Positions 34,180 through 42,191 of a stretch of 64,000 nucleotides of DNA are shown here, piece by piece. Position 1 is the stretch's first letter. Each line of letters starts with the position of its first letter. The notes under the pieces were generated by a model. It saw only the letters and a program-made list of their open reading frames with translations. It was not told the origin of the DNA and did no database searches. The position numbers and the translations under genes were made by a program. Where the stretch lies: assembly GCF_036038375.1 (NCBI RefSeq), contig NZ_CP107935.1, positions 7,812,001-7,876,000 on the forward strand. The letters are read 5' to 3'. This DNA comes from Streptomyces sp. NBC_00414 (lineage in GTDB: Bacteria > Actinomycetota > Actinomycetes > Streptomycetales > Streptomycetaceae).

Positions 34180-35706
34180 CTACTTGACCGCCTTCAGCGC
34201 GTTGACGATGCCGAAGCCGTAGAAGCCGTTCACGCGCTTGCCGCCCTCACAGACGGCGTCCTGCGTGCCGTTGCCGTCCTGGTCGTACGAGTCCGGGCAG
34301 CCCGGGTTGTCCGCCTGGGCCTTCAGCAGCGCCTGCAGCTGGGCCGGACTCGCCCACGGGTGCTCGGACTTGAGCAGCGCGGCGACACCCGCGGCGTGCG
34401 GCGACGCCATCGACGTGCCCTGCAGGAAGCCGTACTGGTTGTTCGGCATCGTGGAGAGGATGCGGCCGTTCTTCGACGGGGTGTCCGGGATCTGGTAGAG
34501 CCGGTCACCACCGGGAGCGGCGATGTCGATGACACCCTTGCCGTACGTCGAGTAGTACGACTTGAGGTTCTGTACGCCGGTCGCGCTCACCGTGACGACA
34601 CCCGGCAGCTGGGTCGGTACGTCGAAGCACTCGTGCGGGTCGATCGTGCGGGTGACCGGCGTCGAGTCGTCGGGGCTGGACTCGTCGACGATGGCGTCCG
34701 AGGCCAGGTCGTGGTTGGAGTTGCCGGCCGACGCGAGGTGCAGGGTGCCCTTCTTCGTGGCGTACTGCTGGGCCCGGTTGACCGCGTCGACGATCGCCTT
34801 CTGGTCGGGGTCGTCCATGCAGTTGTAGAGCCACGGGTCCACGTAGTAACTGTTGTTCGTGATCTCCACGCCGTGGTCGGCGGCGAACACGAAGGCGCAG
34901 ACGACGCTCTCCGGGTAGAAGAGCCCGTTGTCCGGGTCGCTGACCTTGATGCCGGAGACCTTCACACCGGGCGCGACACCGGCGACGCCGATGCCGTTGC
35001 GGGCGGCGGCGATCTCACCGGCGACATGCGTGCCGTGGTAGTCCTCGGCGGTGTACGGACGCCAGGCGCCCGCACTCGTGTCGGCCACGCCGCCCACACA
35101 GTTGGCGGACTGCTTGGCGGAGAAGTTGGGGGCCAGGTCCGGGTGCGTGTCGTCGACACCCGTGTCGATCACGGCGACCGTGACCTTCCTGCTGCCCGGG
35201 TTGATCTTCGCGGCCTTGTCGGCGCCTATCGCGCGCAGGTCCCACTGGTCGGCCTCAAGGGGCTCGCTCTCGGGGGTGGCGGCGGCCTTCACCTTGGCGG
35301 CCTCGGCGGCCGACAGGTAGTCGGCGGCGCCCTCGTCCGTCGTACCCGCGGCGGTCAGCGGGGTCGTACGGGTGGCACCGGCGGACTGGACGCCGCGCAC
35401 GGCGCGGAGCTGCTGCCCGAACCCGGGGTTGGCCGAGTGCGCGACGATGACGCCGATCCTGTCGTACGTGACGACGACGGTGCCGCCGGCCGCGACGATC
35501 GCCTTCTTCACCGACCCGATGGTGCGGTGGTCCGTCTTCGTGTTGACCACGTACGCGAGGTTCGGCCCGTCGGCCGCGGTGACGGCGGGCGCGGACTGCT
35601 GAGGGGCGGCCGAAGCGGCGCCCGGCAGGAATCCGAGCGTGGCGGTGAGCGACAGCACGACGGGCACGGCGAGGGCGAGGCGGCGTCTGGAGCGCAGATG
35701 AGCCAT
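34180..35706 (-). CDS. Secreted subtilisin-like serine protease (S8), second of a pair
   Basis: A 508-residue paralogue of the preceding protease, alike along its whole length. Signal peptide about 1-34 (GFLPGAASAAP), propeptide with YVVNTKTDHRTIGSVKKAI, Asp181, His224 and Ser432. It keeps the C-terminal DQDGNGTQDAVCEGG loop. The pair arose by gene duplication and is transcribed in the same direction, this copy first. Probably both degrade extracellular protein or take part in developmental proteolysis. Confidence 0.93.
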   Translation of the reverse strand: MAHLRSRRRLALAVPVVLSLTATLGFLPGAASAAPQQSAPAVTAADGPNLAYVVNTKTDHRTIGSVKKAIVAAGGTVVVTYDRIGVIVAHSANPGFGQQLRAVRGVQSAGATRTTPLTAAGTTDEGAADYLSAAEAAKVKAAATPESEPLEADQWDLRAIGADKAAKINPGSRKVTVAVIDTGVDDTHPDLAPNFSAKQSANCVGGVADTSAGAWRPYTAEDYHGTHVAGEIAAARNGIGVAGVAPGVKVSGIKVSDPDNGLFYPESVVCAFVFAADHGVEITNNSYYVDPWLYNCMDDPDQKAIVDAVNRAQQYATKKGTLHLASAGNSNHDLASDAIVDESSPDDSTPVTRTIDPHECFDVPTQLPGVVTVSATGVQNLKSYYSTYGKGVIDIAAPGGDRLYQIPDTPSKNGRILSTMPNNQYGFLQGTSMASPHAAGVAALLKSEHPWASPAQLQALLKAQADNPGCPDSYDQDGNGTQDAVCEGGKRVNGFYGFGIVNALKAVK

Positions 35707-36101
35707 GGGATCTCCACATCATCCGGAAAAGGAACCGGCCCGAACACAGGGTGCTGCTCGGGCAGGTACATGACGGGTGGTGCTGGGCCGAAGCTATCTC
35801 CCGTCGTCCCTGGCCAGCAATGACTTACGGGGATGTCTTGTGAAACGCCGGAGTCGAGTTCCGAAAGAAGTGCCCGGAGTTGAACCGCTCCCCGTGCGGC
35901 GCCGTGACGTTGAGCAGGGAGCACGAGCACCGTCGAGCCCCCTGTTGGATCACGCCCGGGGGACCTAGCATCGCCACCCGGCCCACGTGATCCACGTCAC
36001 CGTGAGGTCAGAAATCAGCCATGCCCGTACCCAGCCCGTCCCCCGATCCGGACACACCCCCGTCCGACGCCGCAACCGCACCCGCAACGCGAGGAGACTC
36101 C
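35707..36101. other. Divergent intergenic region, protease / acetate transport operon
   Basis: About 395 bases. It includes a -10-like TAGCAT near 35967-35972 on the plus strand and a CRP-like site at 35987. A plus-strand frame from ATG 36021 joins the DUF485 gene but looks like leader. No other gene seen. Confidence 0.45.
35987..36000. promoter_or_regulatory. CRP-like site upstream of DUF485-actP
   Basis: GTGATCCACGTCAC matches the Streptomyces Crp consensus GTG-N6-GNCAC at every fixed position. It is about 100 bases before the operon's likely GTG start. The acs-yjcH-actP operon of E. coli is CRP-controlled, which makes this plausible. Confidence 0.5.
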
Positions 36102-36458
36102 GTGGCCACCGACGCACCACCCCCCTCGAAAGCCGAACCTCATCTCCCGTCCACAGCGGAGTTCGTCGAGGTGCAGGAGAGCGCCGAGTTCGGTGAACTG
36201 CGCCGCGCCCACCGCTCCTTCGCCTTCCCGCTGACCATCGGCTTCATCAGCTGGTACCTGCTGTACGTCCTGCTGTCGATCTACGCGGACGACTTCATGG
36301 GCACCAAGCTGTTCGGCAACTTCAACGTTGCCTTCGTGCTGGGCCTCGCCCAGTTCCTCACCACGTTCCTCATCGCCTGGTGGTACGAGCGGCACTCCTC
36401 GTCCAAGCTCGACCCCAAGGCCGAGGCGATCAAGTCCCGGATGGAGGGCGGCGCATGA
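36102..36458 (+). CDS. DUF485 (YjcH-like) membrane protein
   Basis: A 118-residue protein with two transmembrane helices (FAFPLTIGFISWYLLYVLLSIYA and NVAFVLGLAQFLTTFLIAWWYERH). DUF485 proteins are encoded with ActP acetate symporters. GTG 36102 has GAGGAG five bases upstream and is preferred to ATG 36021, which adds a Pro/Ser-rich leader. Its stop overlaps actP by 4 bases (ATGA). Confidence 0.92.
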   Translation: MATDAPPPSKAEPHLPSTAEFVEVQESAEFGELRRAHRSFAFPLTIGFISWYLLYVLLSIYADDFMGTKLFGNFNVAFVLGLAQFLTTFLIAWWYERHSSSKLDPKAEAIKSRMEGGA

Positions 36459-38098
36459 GCCCCGCGATCACTCAGGTCCAGCTCGCGCAGGCGCAGCTCG
36501 CGGCGGGGGAGGCCAGCGAGCACCGGCCGCTGATCATCTCCCTGTTCGCGGTCTTCGTCGTCGCGACCCTCGTCATCACCGTCTGGGCGGGCCGGCAGAC
36601 CAAGGACGCCTCCGACTTCTACGCCGGCGGCCGCTCGTTCAGCGCCTTCCAGAACGGGCTCGCCGTCTCCGGCGACTACATGTCCGCCGCCTCGTTCCTC
36701 GGCATCGCGGGCGCCATCGCCCTCTTCGGCTACGACGGCTTCCTGTACTCCATCGGCTTCCTGGTCGCCTGGCTGGTGGCGCTGCTCCTGGTCGCCGAAC
36801 CGCTGCGCAACTCCGGCCGCTACACGATGGGCGACGTCCTCGCCTACCGCATGCGCCAGCGCCCGGTCCGTACCGCGGCGGGCACCTCCACGATCGTCGT
36901 CTCGATCTTCTATCTGCTCGCGCAGATGGCGGGCGCGGGCGTCCTGGTCTCGCTGCTGCTCGGCATCACCACCGACGCCGGAAAGGTCGGCATCGTCGCC
37001 CTGGTCGGCGTCCTGATGATCCTTTACGTCACCATCGGCGGCATGAAGGGCACCACCTGGGTCCAGATGGTCAAGGCCGTGCTGCTCATCAGCGGCACCC
37101 TGCTCATCACCTTCCTGGTGCTGCTCAAGTTCGACTTCAACGTCTCGGACCTGCTCGGCAAGGCGGCCGAGAACAGCGGCAGCGGCGCGGCGTTCCTGGA
37201 ACCCGGCCTGAAGTACGGGCTCACGACCACCTCCAGCATCGACTTCATCTCGCTGGGCATCGCCCTGGTGCTGGGCACCGCGGGTCTGCCGCACATCCTG
37301 ATCCGCTTCTACACCGTGCCCAACGCCAAGGCCGCGCGTAAGTCCGTGAACTGGGCGATCGGCATCATCGGCGGCTTCTACCTGATGACCATCGCGCTCG
37401 GGTTCGGCGCGGCGGCCCTCATCTCGAAGGCGGAGATTGTCGAGTCGAACCCCGCGGGCAACACGGCCGCGCCACTGCTCGCCCTGCACCTCGGCGGCGT
37501 CGACTCGGCCTGGGGCGCGATCCTGCTCGCCACGATCTCCGCGGTGGCCTTCGCCACGATCCTCGCGGTGGTTGCCGGTCTGACCCTCGCGTCCTCCTCG
37601 TCGTTCGCCCACGACATCTACGCGAACGTCATCAGGAAGGGCCAGGCCACCGAGAAGGAAGAGCTCAACGCCGCCCGCTACGCCACCATCGGCATCGGCG
37701 TCGTCTCCATCGGCCTCGGCGCCCTCGCCCGTGACCTCAACGTCGCGGGCCTCGTCGCCCTGGCCTTCGCGGTCGCCGCCTCCGCCAACCTGCCGACGAT
37801 CCTCTACAGCCTGTTCTGGAAGCGGTTCACCACCCAGGGCGCGCTGTGGTCGATCTACGGCGGTCTCACCACCGCGGTCGGCCTGGTGCTCTTCTCGCCG
37901 GTCGTCTCGGGCAAGGCCACCTCGATGTTCCCGGACGTCGACTTCCACTGGTTCCCGCTGGAGAACCCGGGCATCATCTCGATCCCCGTCGGCTTCCTGC
38001 TGGGCTACCTCGGCACCCTCCTGTCCAAGGAGGAACCGGACGCCGGCAAGTACGCCGAGCTGGAGGTCCGCTCCCTCACCGGCACCGGAGCGCACTGA
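36455..38098 (+). CDS. actP: Cation/acetate symporter, sodium:solute symporter family
   Basis: A 547-residue membrane protein with about 13 hydrophobic helices. ActP-type motifs are visible: DFYAGGRSFSAFQNGLAVSGDYMSAASFLG, GGMKGTTWVQMVKA and GTAGLPHILIRFYTV. It takes up acetate and other short monocarboxylates with a cation. Coupling to a DUF485 gene supports this. A strong hairpin about 35 bases past the stop ends the operon. A CRP-like site upstream suggests cAMP-linked control. Confidence 0.93.
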   Translation: MSPAITQVQLAQAQLAAGEASEHRPLIISLFAVFVVATLVITVWAGRQTKDASDFYAGGRSFSAFQNGLAVSGDYMSAASFLGIAGAIALFGYDGFLYSIGFLVAWLVALLLVAEPLRNSGRYTMGDVLAYRMRQRPVRTAAGTSTIVVSIFYLLAQMAGAGVLVSLLLGITTDAGKVGIVALVGVLMILYVTIGGMKGTTWVQMVKAVLLISGTLLITFLVLLKFDFNVSDLLGKAAENSGSGAAFLEPGLKYGLTTTSSIDFISLGIALVLGTAGLPHILIRFYTVPNAKAARKSVNWAIGIIGGFYLMTIALGFGAAALISKAEIVESNPAGNTAAPLLALHLGGVDSAWGAILLATISAVAFATILAVVAGLTLASSSSFAHDIYANVIRKGQATEKEELNAARYATIGIGVVSIGLGALARDLNVAGLVALAFAVAASANLPTILYSLFWKRFTTQGALWSIYGGLTTAVGLVLFSPVVSGKATSMFPDVDFHWFPLENPGIISIPVGFLLGYLGTLLSKEEPDAGKYAELEVRSLTGTGAH

Positions 38099-38131
38099 CC
38101 GTCGGACACCGGCCGTCAGGCCCCGACCGTC

Positions 38132-38178
38132 ACGCACCGGGCCGCGTCGTAGGGATCTACGACGCGGCCCCGGTGCGT
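38132..38178 (+). terminator. Strong hairpin terminator after actP
   Basis: About 21 base pairs (arms begin ACGCACCGG and end CCGGTGCGT) with a single bulge and a 4-base loop. It lies 34 bases after the actP stop. Confidence 0.75.
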
Positions 38179-38245
38179 CTCGTGGGATCGGGCCACCCCT
38201 GTTGTCGGTCCTTTCACGTAGGCTCGCTGGTATCGGGTCGACTGA

Positions 38246-38322
38246 TCGTTCGAAGCAGTCCGGTCGTTCGAAGCAGTCCGGCCGTTCGGAACTGTCGGTC
38301 CGTATCGCGGTCCGTATCGAGG
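38246..38322. repeat. Short tandem repeats upstream of moaA
   Basis: TCGTTCGAAGCAGTCCGG at 38246 and 38264 is perfectly repeated, with a degenerate third copy at 38282. A second repeat, TCCGTATCGCGG / TCCGTATCGAGG, follows at 38299 and 38311. The array ends just before the ribosome-binding site of moaA. Confidence 0.88.
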
Positions 38323-38334
38323 GAGGGGGCCCAC

Positions 38335-39324
38335 GTGCTCATCGACACCTACGGCCGGGTGGCCACCGACCTGCGCGTCTCACTGACCGACCGGTGCAAC
38401 CTCAGATGCACGTACTGCATGCCCGAGGAGGGCCTGCAGTGGCTTGCCAAGCCCGACCTGCTCACGGACGACGAGATCGTCCGCCTCATCGACATGGCGG
38501 TGACCCGGCTGGGCATCACCGAGGTCCGCTTCACCGGCGGTGAGCCTCTTCTGCGCCCCGGCCTGGTCGGGATCGTGGAGCGCGTGGCCGCCCTCGATCC
38601 CCGTCCGCAGATGTCCCTGACGACGAACGGCATAGGCCTCAGGCGCACCGCGACCGCCCTCAAGGCGGCGGGCCTCGACCGTGTCAACGTCTCGCTGGAC
38701 ACGCTGCGCCCGGACGTCTTCAAGACCCTCACCCGCCGTGACCGACACAAGGACGTCATCGAGGGCCTCGAAGCGGCCCGCGCCGCGGGACTGACGCCGG
38801 TCAAGGTCAATTCCGTACTGATGCCCGGACTGAACGAGAACGAGGCCCCGGACCTGCTCGCCTGGGCCGTGGAGAACGACTACGAACTGCGGTTCATCGA
38901 GCAGATGCCCCTCGACGCCCAGCACGGCTGGAAGCGCGACGGCATGGTCACCGCCGGTGACATCCTCACCTCGCTGCGCACACGCTTCGAGCTGACGGAA
39001 GAGGGCTCCGACGAGCGGGGCTCGGCACCGGCCGAGCGCTGGGTCGTGGACGGCGGTCCGCACCGGGTCGGAGTGATCGCCTCGGTCACCCGCCCGTTCT
39101 GCTCGGCCTGCGACCGTACGCGGCTGACGGCGGACGGCCAGGTCCGCACCTGCCTCTTCGCCCAGGAGGAGACCGACCTGCGGGCGGCGCTCCGCTCGGA
39201 CGCGTCGGACGAGGAGATCGCCCGGATCTGGCGGCTGGCGATGTGGGGGAAGAAGGCCGGAGCGGGCCTCGACGACCCTTCCTTCGTACAGCCGGACCGT
39301 CCGATGTCGGCGATCGGCGGCTGA
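38335..39324 (+). CDS. moaA: GTP 3',8-cyclase MoaA, molybdenum cofactor synthesis
   Basis: A 329-residue radical-SAM enzyme. The N-terminal cluster is CNLRCTYC (Cys21, 25, 28), and the C-terminal cluster cysteines occur in FCSACDRTRLTADGQVRTCLF. The chain ends in the conserved Gly-Gly (MSAIGG). It converts GTP to 3',8-cyclo-7,8-dihydro-GTP in the first step of molybdopterin synthesis. GTG 38335 has a strong GGGAGGGGG upstream. No other moa genes are adjacent. Confidence 0.95.
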   Translation: MLIDTYGRVATDLRVSLTDRCNLRCTYCMPEEGLQWLAKPDLLTDDEIVRLIDMAVTRLGITEVRFTGGEPLLRPGLVGIVERVAALDPRPQMSLTTNGIGLRRTATALKAAGLDRVNVSLDTLRPDVFKTLTRRDRHKDVIEGLEAARAAGLTPVKVNSVLMPGLNENEAPDLLAWAVENDYELRFIEQMPLDAQHGWKRDGMVTAGDILTSLRTRFELTEEGSDERGSAPAERWVVDGGPHRVGVIASVTRPFCSACDRTRLTADGQVRTCLFAQEETDLRAALRSDASDEEIARIWRLAMWGKKAGAGLDDPSFVQPDRPMSAIGG

Positions 39325-39363
39325 CCGCTCGGCCCGTCGGCAACCAGCCCGTCGGCTTGTCGT

Positions 39364-39621
39364 TCAGCCGGCGGGCGGCTGCTCCGGAGACTCCCATTCC
39401 GCCAGGGGCACCACGTCCTTGAGGAAACCGCGGACGCTCAGGAACTTCGACAGATGGTCACGGTGCTCCTCGCACGCGAGCCATGTCTTTCGGCGTTCCG
39501 GCGTGTGGAGTTTCGGGTTGTTCCAGGCGAGCACCCACACGGCGTCGGCCCGGCAGCCCTTGGCGGAGCAGATCGGGGAGGACGGGGACGACGGCTCGGA
39601 ACCGGGGACGTTCAGGATCAC
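39364..39621 (-). CDS. Small conserved Cys/His protein of unknown function
   Basis: An 85-residue protein. ICSAKGCRADAVWVLAWNNPKLHTPERRKTWLACEEHRDHL contains Cys-x4-Cys and Cys-x2-His, suggesting a single zinc site. I recognise it as conserved in Streptomyces but know no function. GTG 39621 is the start. It lies convergent to moaA, with 39 bases between the stops. Confidence 0.82.
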   Translation of the reverse strand: MILNVPGSEPSSPSSPICSAKGCRADAVWVLAWNNPKLHTPERRKTWLACEEHRDHLSKFLSVRGFLKDVVPLAEWESPEQPPAG

Positions 39622-39653
39622 GTCCTCGACACTAGTCGAGTGCTCACGAGTCC

Positions 39654-39698
39654 AAAAAGGCGACGCCGAGCAGCCACGGGGGGAGCTGCCCGGCGTCG
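39654..39698 (-). terminator. Intrinsic terminator after the DUF3099 gene
   Basis: On the minus strand, CGACGCCGGGCAGC pairs with GCTGCTCGGCGTCG and is followed by CCTTTTT. This is a textbook rho-independent terminator, about 150 bases past the DUF3099 stop at 39845. Confidence 0.75.
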
Positions 39699-39844
39699 GT
39701 CTGTCGCTCCGACGGGGGATGCGGAGCGCGTACCAAGTATGTCACGGGTAACCCATCGCCCGGCAACGGAACAACATGATTGATCTGAGCTTTTCTTGAG
39801 CTTGGCAGAGGTTTCGGATTCCGCTTTCGGCGGGTTCCGCGTGC

Positions 39845-40231
39845 TCAGGCGCGCTCGTGCGGCTCGTCCCGCAAAGGCGTGCCGGGACCGGCCGCGAGGT
39901 CTTCCGGGACGGGTTCCGCGACGCCGCCGACGACCGGACTCGCGAGCATCGGACGGGTGGGAGCGGTCACGAAAGTGGAGGGCAGAGAGGGCGCGTTCTC
40001 CCGGCCGGCGTTGGCGATCACGACGGAGATGTAGGGGAGCAGCACGCCGAGCACCAGCGCAACGACGGCGACATGCCGCTCGACATTCCAGAGCGTGGCC
40101 GCGAGGATCACGGAGACCGTACGGACGGACATCGAGATGATGTACCGCCGCTGCCTGCCCCTTACGTCGTCGGCGAGCCCCTGCCTGGCCCCGGTGATCC
40201 GGAAGACCTCGGCATCGCTCTGCTTCCGCAT
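39845..40231 (-). CDS. DUF3099 family membrane protein
   Basis: A 128-residue protein. Residues about 1-30 are soluble (MRKQSDAEVFRITGARQGLADDV, the conserved start of the family), followed by two transmembrane helices (SVRTVSVILAATLW and HVAVVALVLGVLLPYISVVIANA) and a Pro-rich tail. Function unknown. ATG 40231 overlaps an in-frame GTG one codon earlier. Divergent from the GlsB-like gene. Confidence 0.85.
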   Translation of the reverse strand: MRKQSDAEVFRITGARQGLADDVRGRQRRYIISMSVRTVSVILAATLWNVERHVAVVALVLGVLLPYISVVIANAGRENAPSLPSTFVTAPTRPMLASPVVGGVAEPVPEDLAAGPGTPLRDEPHERA

Positions 40232-40442
40232 CACGTTCCACCACCCCGCCTGCTCGGACGCTCCCCGGCCCGTACCGGAAACAACGTTACGCCGCGGCTG
40301 CGCCGCCTACGAGACCGGGTCGGCTCCGGTCCGGGTGGGGACGACTGCGCCGTACCGCGTACGGCGGTGCCCGACATGCGCCGTACCGCACTCGGGCCGA
40401 CACTGGGCGTAATGCTCGCGTAGAGCCGTATAGGAGGCAGCC

Positions 40443-40718
40443 ATGGGCTGGTTGTGGGCGATCATCGTGGGATTCGTACTGGGCTTGCTGGCCAAGGCGA
40501 TCATTCCTGGCAAGCAGCACAGTCCGCTCTGGCTCACCACGATCTTCGGGATCATCGGCGCGATCGTGGGCAACGCGATCGCCCGCGGCTTCGGCATCGG
40601 CGAGACCAGCGGGATCGACTGGGGCCGTCACGCCCTCCAACTCGTCGCCGCGATCGTCATCGTCTTCCTGGGAGACATGCTCTACACAGCGATGAAGGGC
40701 AACAAACAAAGAGCCTGA
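40443..40718 (+). CDS. GlsB/YeaQ/YmgE family (transglycosylase-associated) membrane protein
   Basis: A 91-residue protein with three hydrophobic helices: WLWAIIVGFVLGLLAKAII, WLTTIFGIIGAIVGNAIAR and LQLVAAIVIVFLGDMLY. Glycine-rich helix packing (GIIGAIVGN) is typical of the GlsB family, which is linked to general stress in many bacteria. AGGAGG lies 4-5 bases before ATG 40443. A 27-base perfect hairpin ends the transcript. Confidence 0.9.
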   Translation: MGWLWAIIVGFVLGLLAKAIIPGKQHSPLWLTTIFGIIGAIVGNAIARGFGIGETSGIDWGRHALQLVAAIVIVFLGDMLYTAMKGNKQRA

Positions 40719-40721
40719 CAC

Positions 40722-40793
40722 AAAGCAAAAGGATTGCGCCGTTCCCCGCACCCCTTGTCGAGGGCTCGGGGAACGGCGCAATCCTTTTGCTTT
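40722..40793. terminator. Bidirectional terminator with a 27-base perfect stem
   Basis: 40722-40748 and 40767-40793 are exact reverse complements, including A-rich and T-rich outer ends (AAAGCAAAAGG / CCTTTTGCTTT). The 18-base loop holds a further CCCT/AGGG pair. It lies between the convergent glsB-like and tyrS genes, so it can work on both strands. Confidence 0.88.
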
Positions 40794-40801
40794 CGACGCC
40801 C

Positions 40802-42070
40802 TCAGGAGGGCACAACCTCCACGGCGGCCAGCGACTTCTTGCCCCGCCGAAGCACCAGCCACCGCCCGTGCAGCAGATCCCCCGCACCGACGACCGCATC
40901 GTCGGAGGCGACCTTCACGTTGTTCACGTAGGCGCCCCCCTCCTTCACCGTCCGCCGCGCGGCGGACTTGCTCGCCACCAGCCCGACCTCGGCGAACAGG
41001 TCGATCACGGCCCCCGTCCCGGACACCCGCACACGAGGCAGCTCGGACAGCGCCGCGCTGAGCGTCGCCGCGTCGAGCCCGGCCAGCTCCCCCTGCCCGA
41101 ACAGCGCCCGCGACGCGGCGATCACGGCGGCCGTCTGGTCGGCCCCGTGCACCAGCGTCGTCAGCTCCTCCGCCAGCGCACGCTGCGCCGCACGCGCCTG
41201 CGGACGCTCCTCGGTCTGCTTCTCCAGCTCCTCGAGCTCCGCCCGGGACCTGAAGGACAGGATCCGCATGTACGTCGAGACGTCACGGTCGTCCACGTTC
41301 AGCCAGAACTGGTAGAACGCGTACGGCGTCGTCATCTCCGGGTCGAGCCAGACGGCCCCGCCCTCGGTCTTGCCGAACTTGGTGCCGTCCGCCTTGACCA
41401 TCAGCGGCGTCGCGATGCAGTGCGCCTCGGCGTCCGGCTCCAGCCGGTGGATCAGGTCCAGGCCCGCCGTGAGGTTGCCCCACTGGTCGCTGCCGCCCTG
41501 CTGGAGCGTGCAGCCGTACCGCCGGTACAGCTCCAGGAAGTCCATGCCCTGGAGCAGCTGGTAGCTGAACTCCGTGTAGCTGATGCCCTCCTGGGACTCC
41601 AGGCGCCGGGCGACCGAGTCCTTCGTGAGCATCTTGTTGACGCGGAAGTGCTTGCCGATGTCCCGGAGGAACTCGATGGCCGAGAGACCGGCCGTCCAGT
41701 CCAGGTTGTTCACCATGACCGCGGCGTTCTCGCCCTCGAAGGACAGGAACGGCTCGATCTGGCCGCGCAGCCGGCCGACCCAGTTGGCGACCGTCTCCGG
41801 GTCGTTGAGCGTGCGCTCCGCCGTCGGGCGCGGGTCGCCGATCTGGCCGGTCGCCCCGCCCACCAGGGCCAGCGGGCGCAGGCCCGCCTGCTGCAGGCGG
41901 CGCATGGTGAGTACCTGCACCAGGTGTCCGACGTGCAGCGAGGCCGCGGTGGGGTCGAAGCCGCAATAGAACGTGACGGGACCGTCCGCGAGCGCCTTGC
42001 GCAATGCGTTCTCGTCGGTGGACAGGGCGAACAGCCCGCGCCACTTCAGCTCGTCGACGATGTCCGTCAC
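40802..42070 (-). CDS. tyrS: Tyrosyl-tRNA synthetase
   Basis: A 422-residue class I synthetase. HIGH-like HVGH lies in FDPTAASLHVGHL and the KMSKS-like motif is KFGKT. TyrRS features are TFYCGFDPTA, YQLLQGMDF and QQGGSDQWGN. A C-terminal S4 domain (SKSAARRTVKEGGAYVNNVKV) binds the tRNA. GTG 42070 has AAGGAGA about 9 bases upstream; the frame upstream is not conserved. Single gene ending at the strong bidirectional terminator. I see no T-box leader. Confidence 0.95.
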   Translation of the reverse strand: MTDIVDELKWRGLFALSTDENALRKALADGPVTFYCGFDPTAASLHVGHLVQVLTMRRLQQAGLRPLALVGGATGQIGDPRPTAERTLNDPETVANWVGRLRGQIEPFLSFEGENAAVMVNNLDWTAGLSAIEFLRDIGKHFRVNKMLTKDSVARRLESQEGISYTEFSYQLLQGMDFLELYRRYGCTLQQGGSDQWGNLTAGLDLIHRLEPDAEAHCIATPLMVKADGTKFGKTEGGAVWLDPEMTTPYAFYQFWLNVDDRDVSTYMRILSFRSRAELEELEKQTEERPQARAAQRALAEELTTLVHGADQTAAVIAASRALFGQGELAGLDAATLSAALSELPRVRVSGTGAVIDLFAEVGLVASKSAARRTVKEGGAYVNNVKVASDDAVVGAGDLLHGRWLVLRRGKKSLAAVEVVPS

Positions 42071-42191
42071 GGTTCTCGCGTCTCCTTGGATGATCTTCGG
42101 GCGGTCATGACCCCGGAGCGGCCCGACAGCCGGGCGACAGCCGACCGCGGGGCCGCCCGGCGAGGCCACTCACCGAGCGTATCCGTCGAGG

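Noticed and set aside
32522..35706. The two proteases as one gene broken by a frameshift
   Set aside because: Each has its own signal peptide, propeptide and full catalytic triad; they are paralogues.
36281..38137. A 618-codon minus-strand frame opposite actP
   Set aside because: It is a Gly/Arg/Asp-rich antisense shadow of a well-supported symporter gene.
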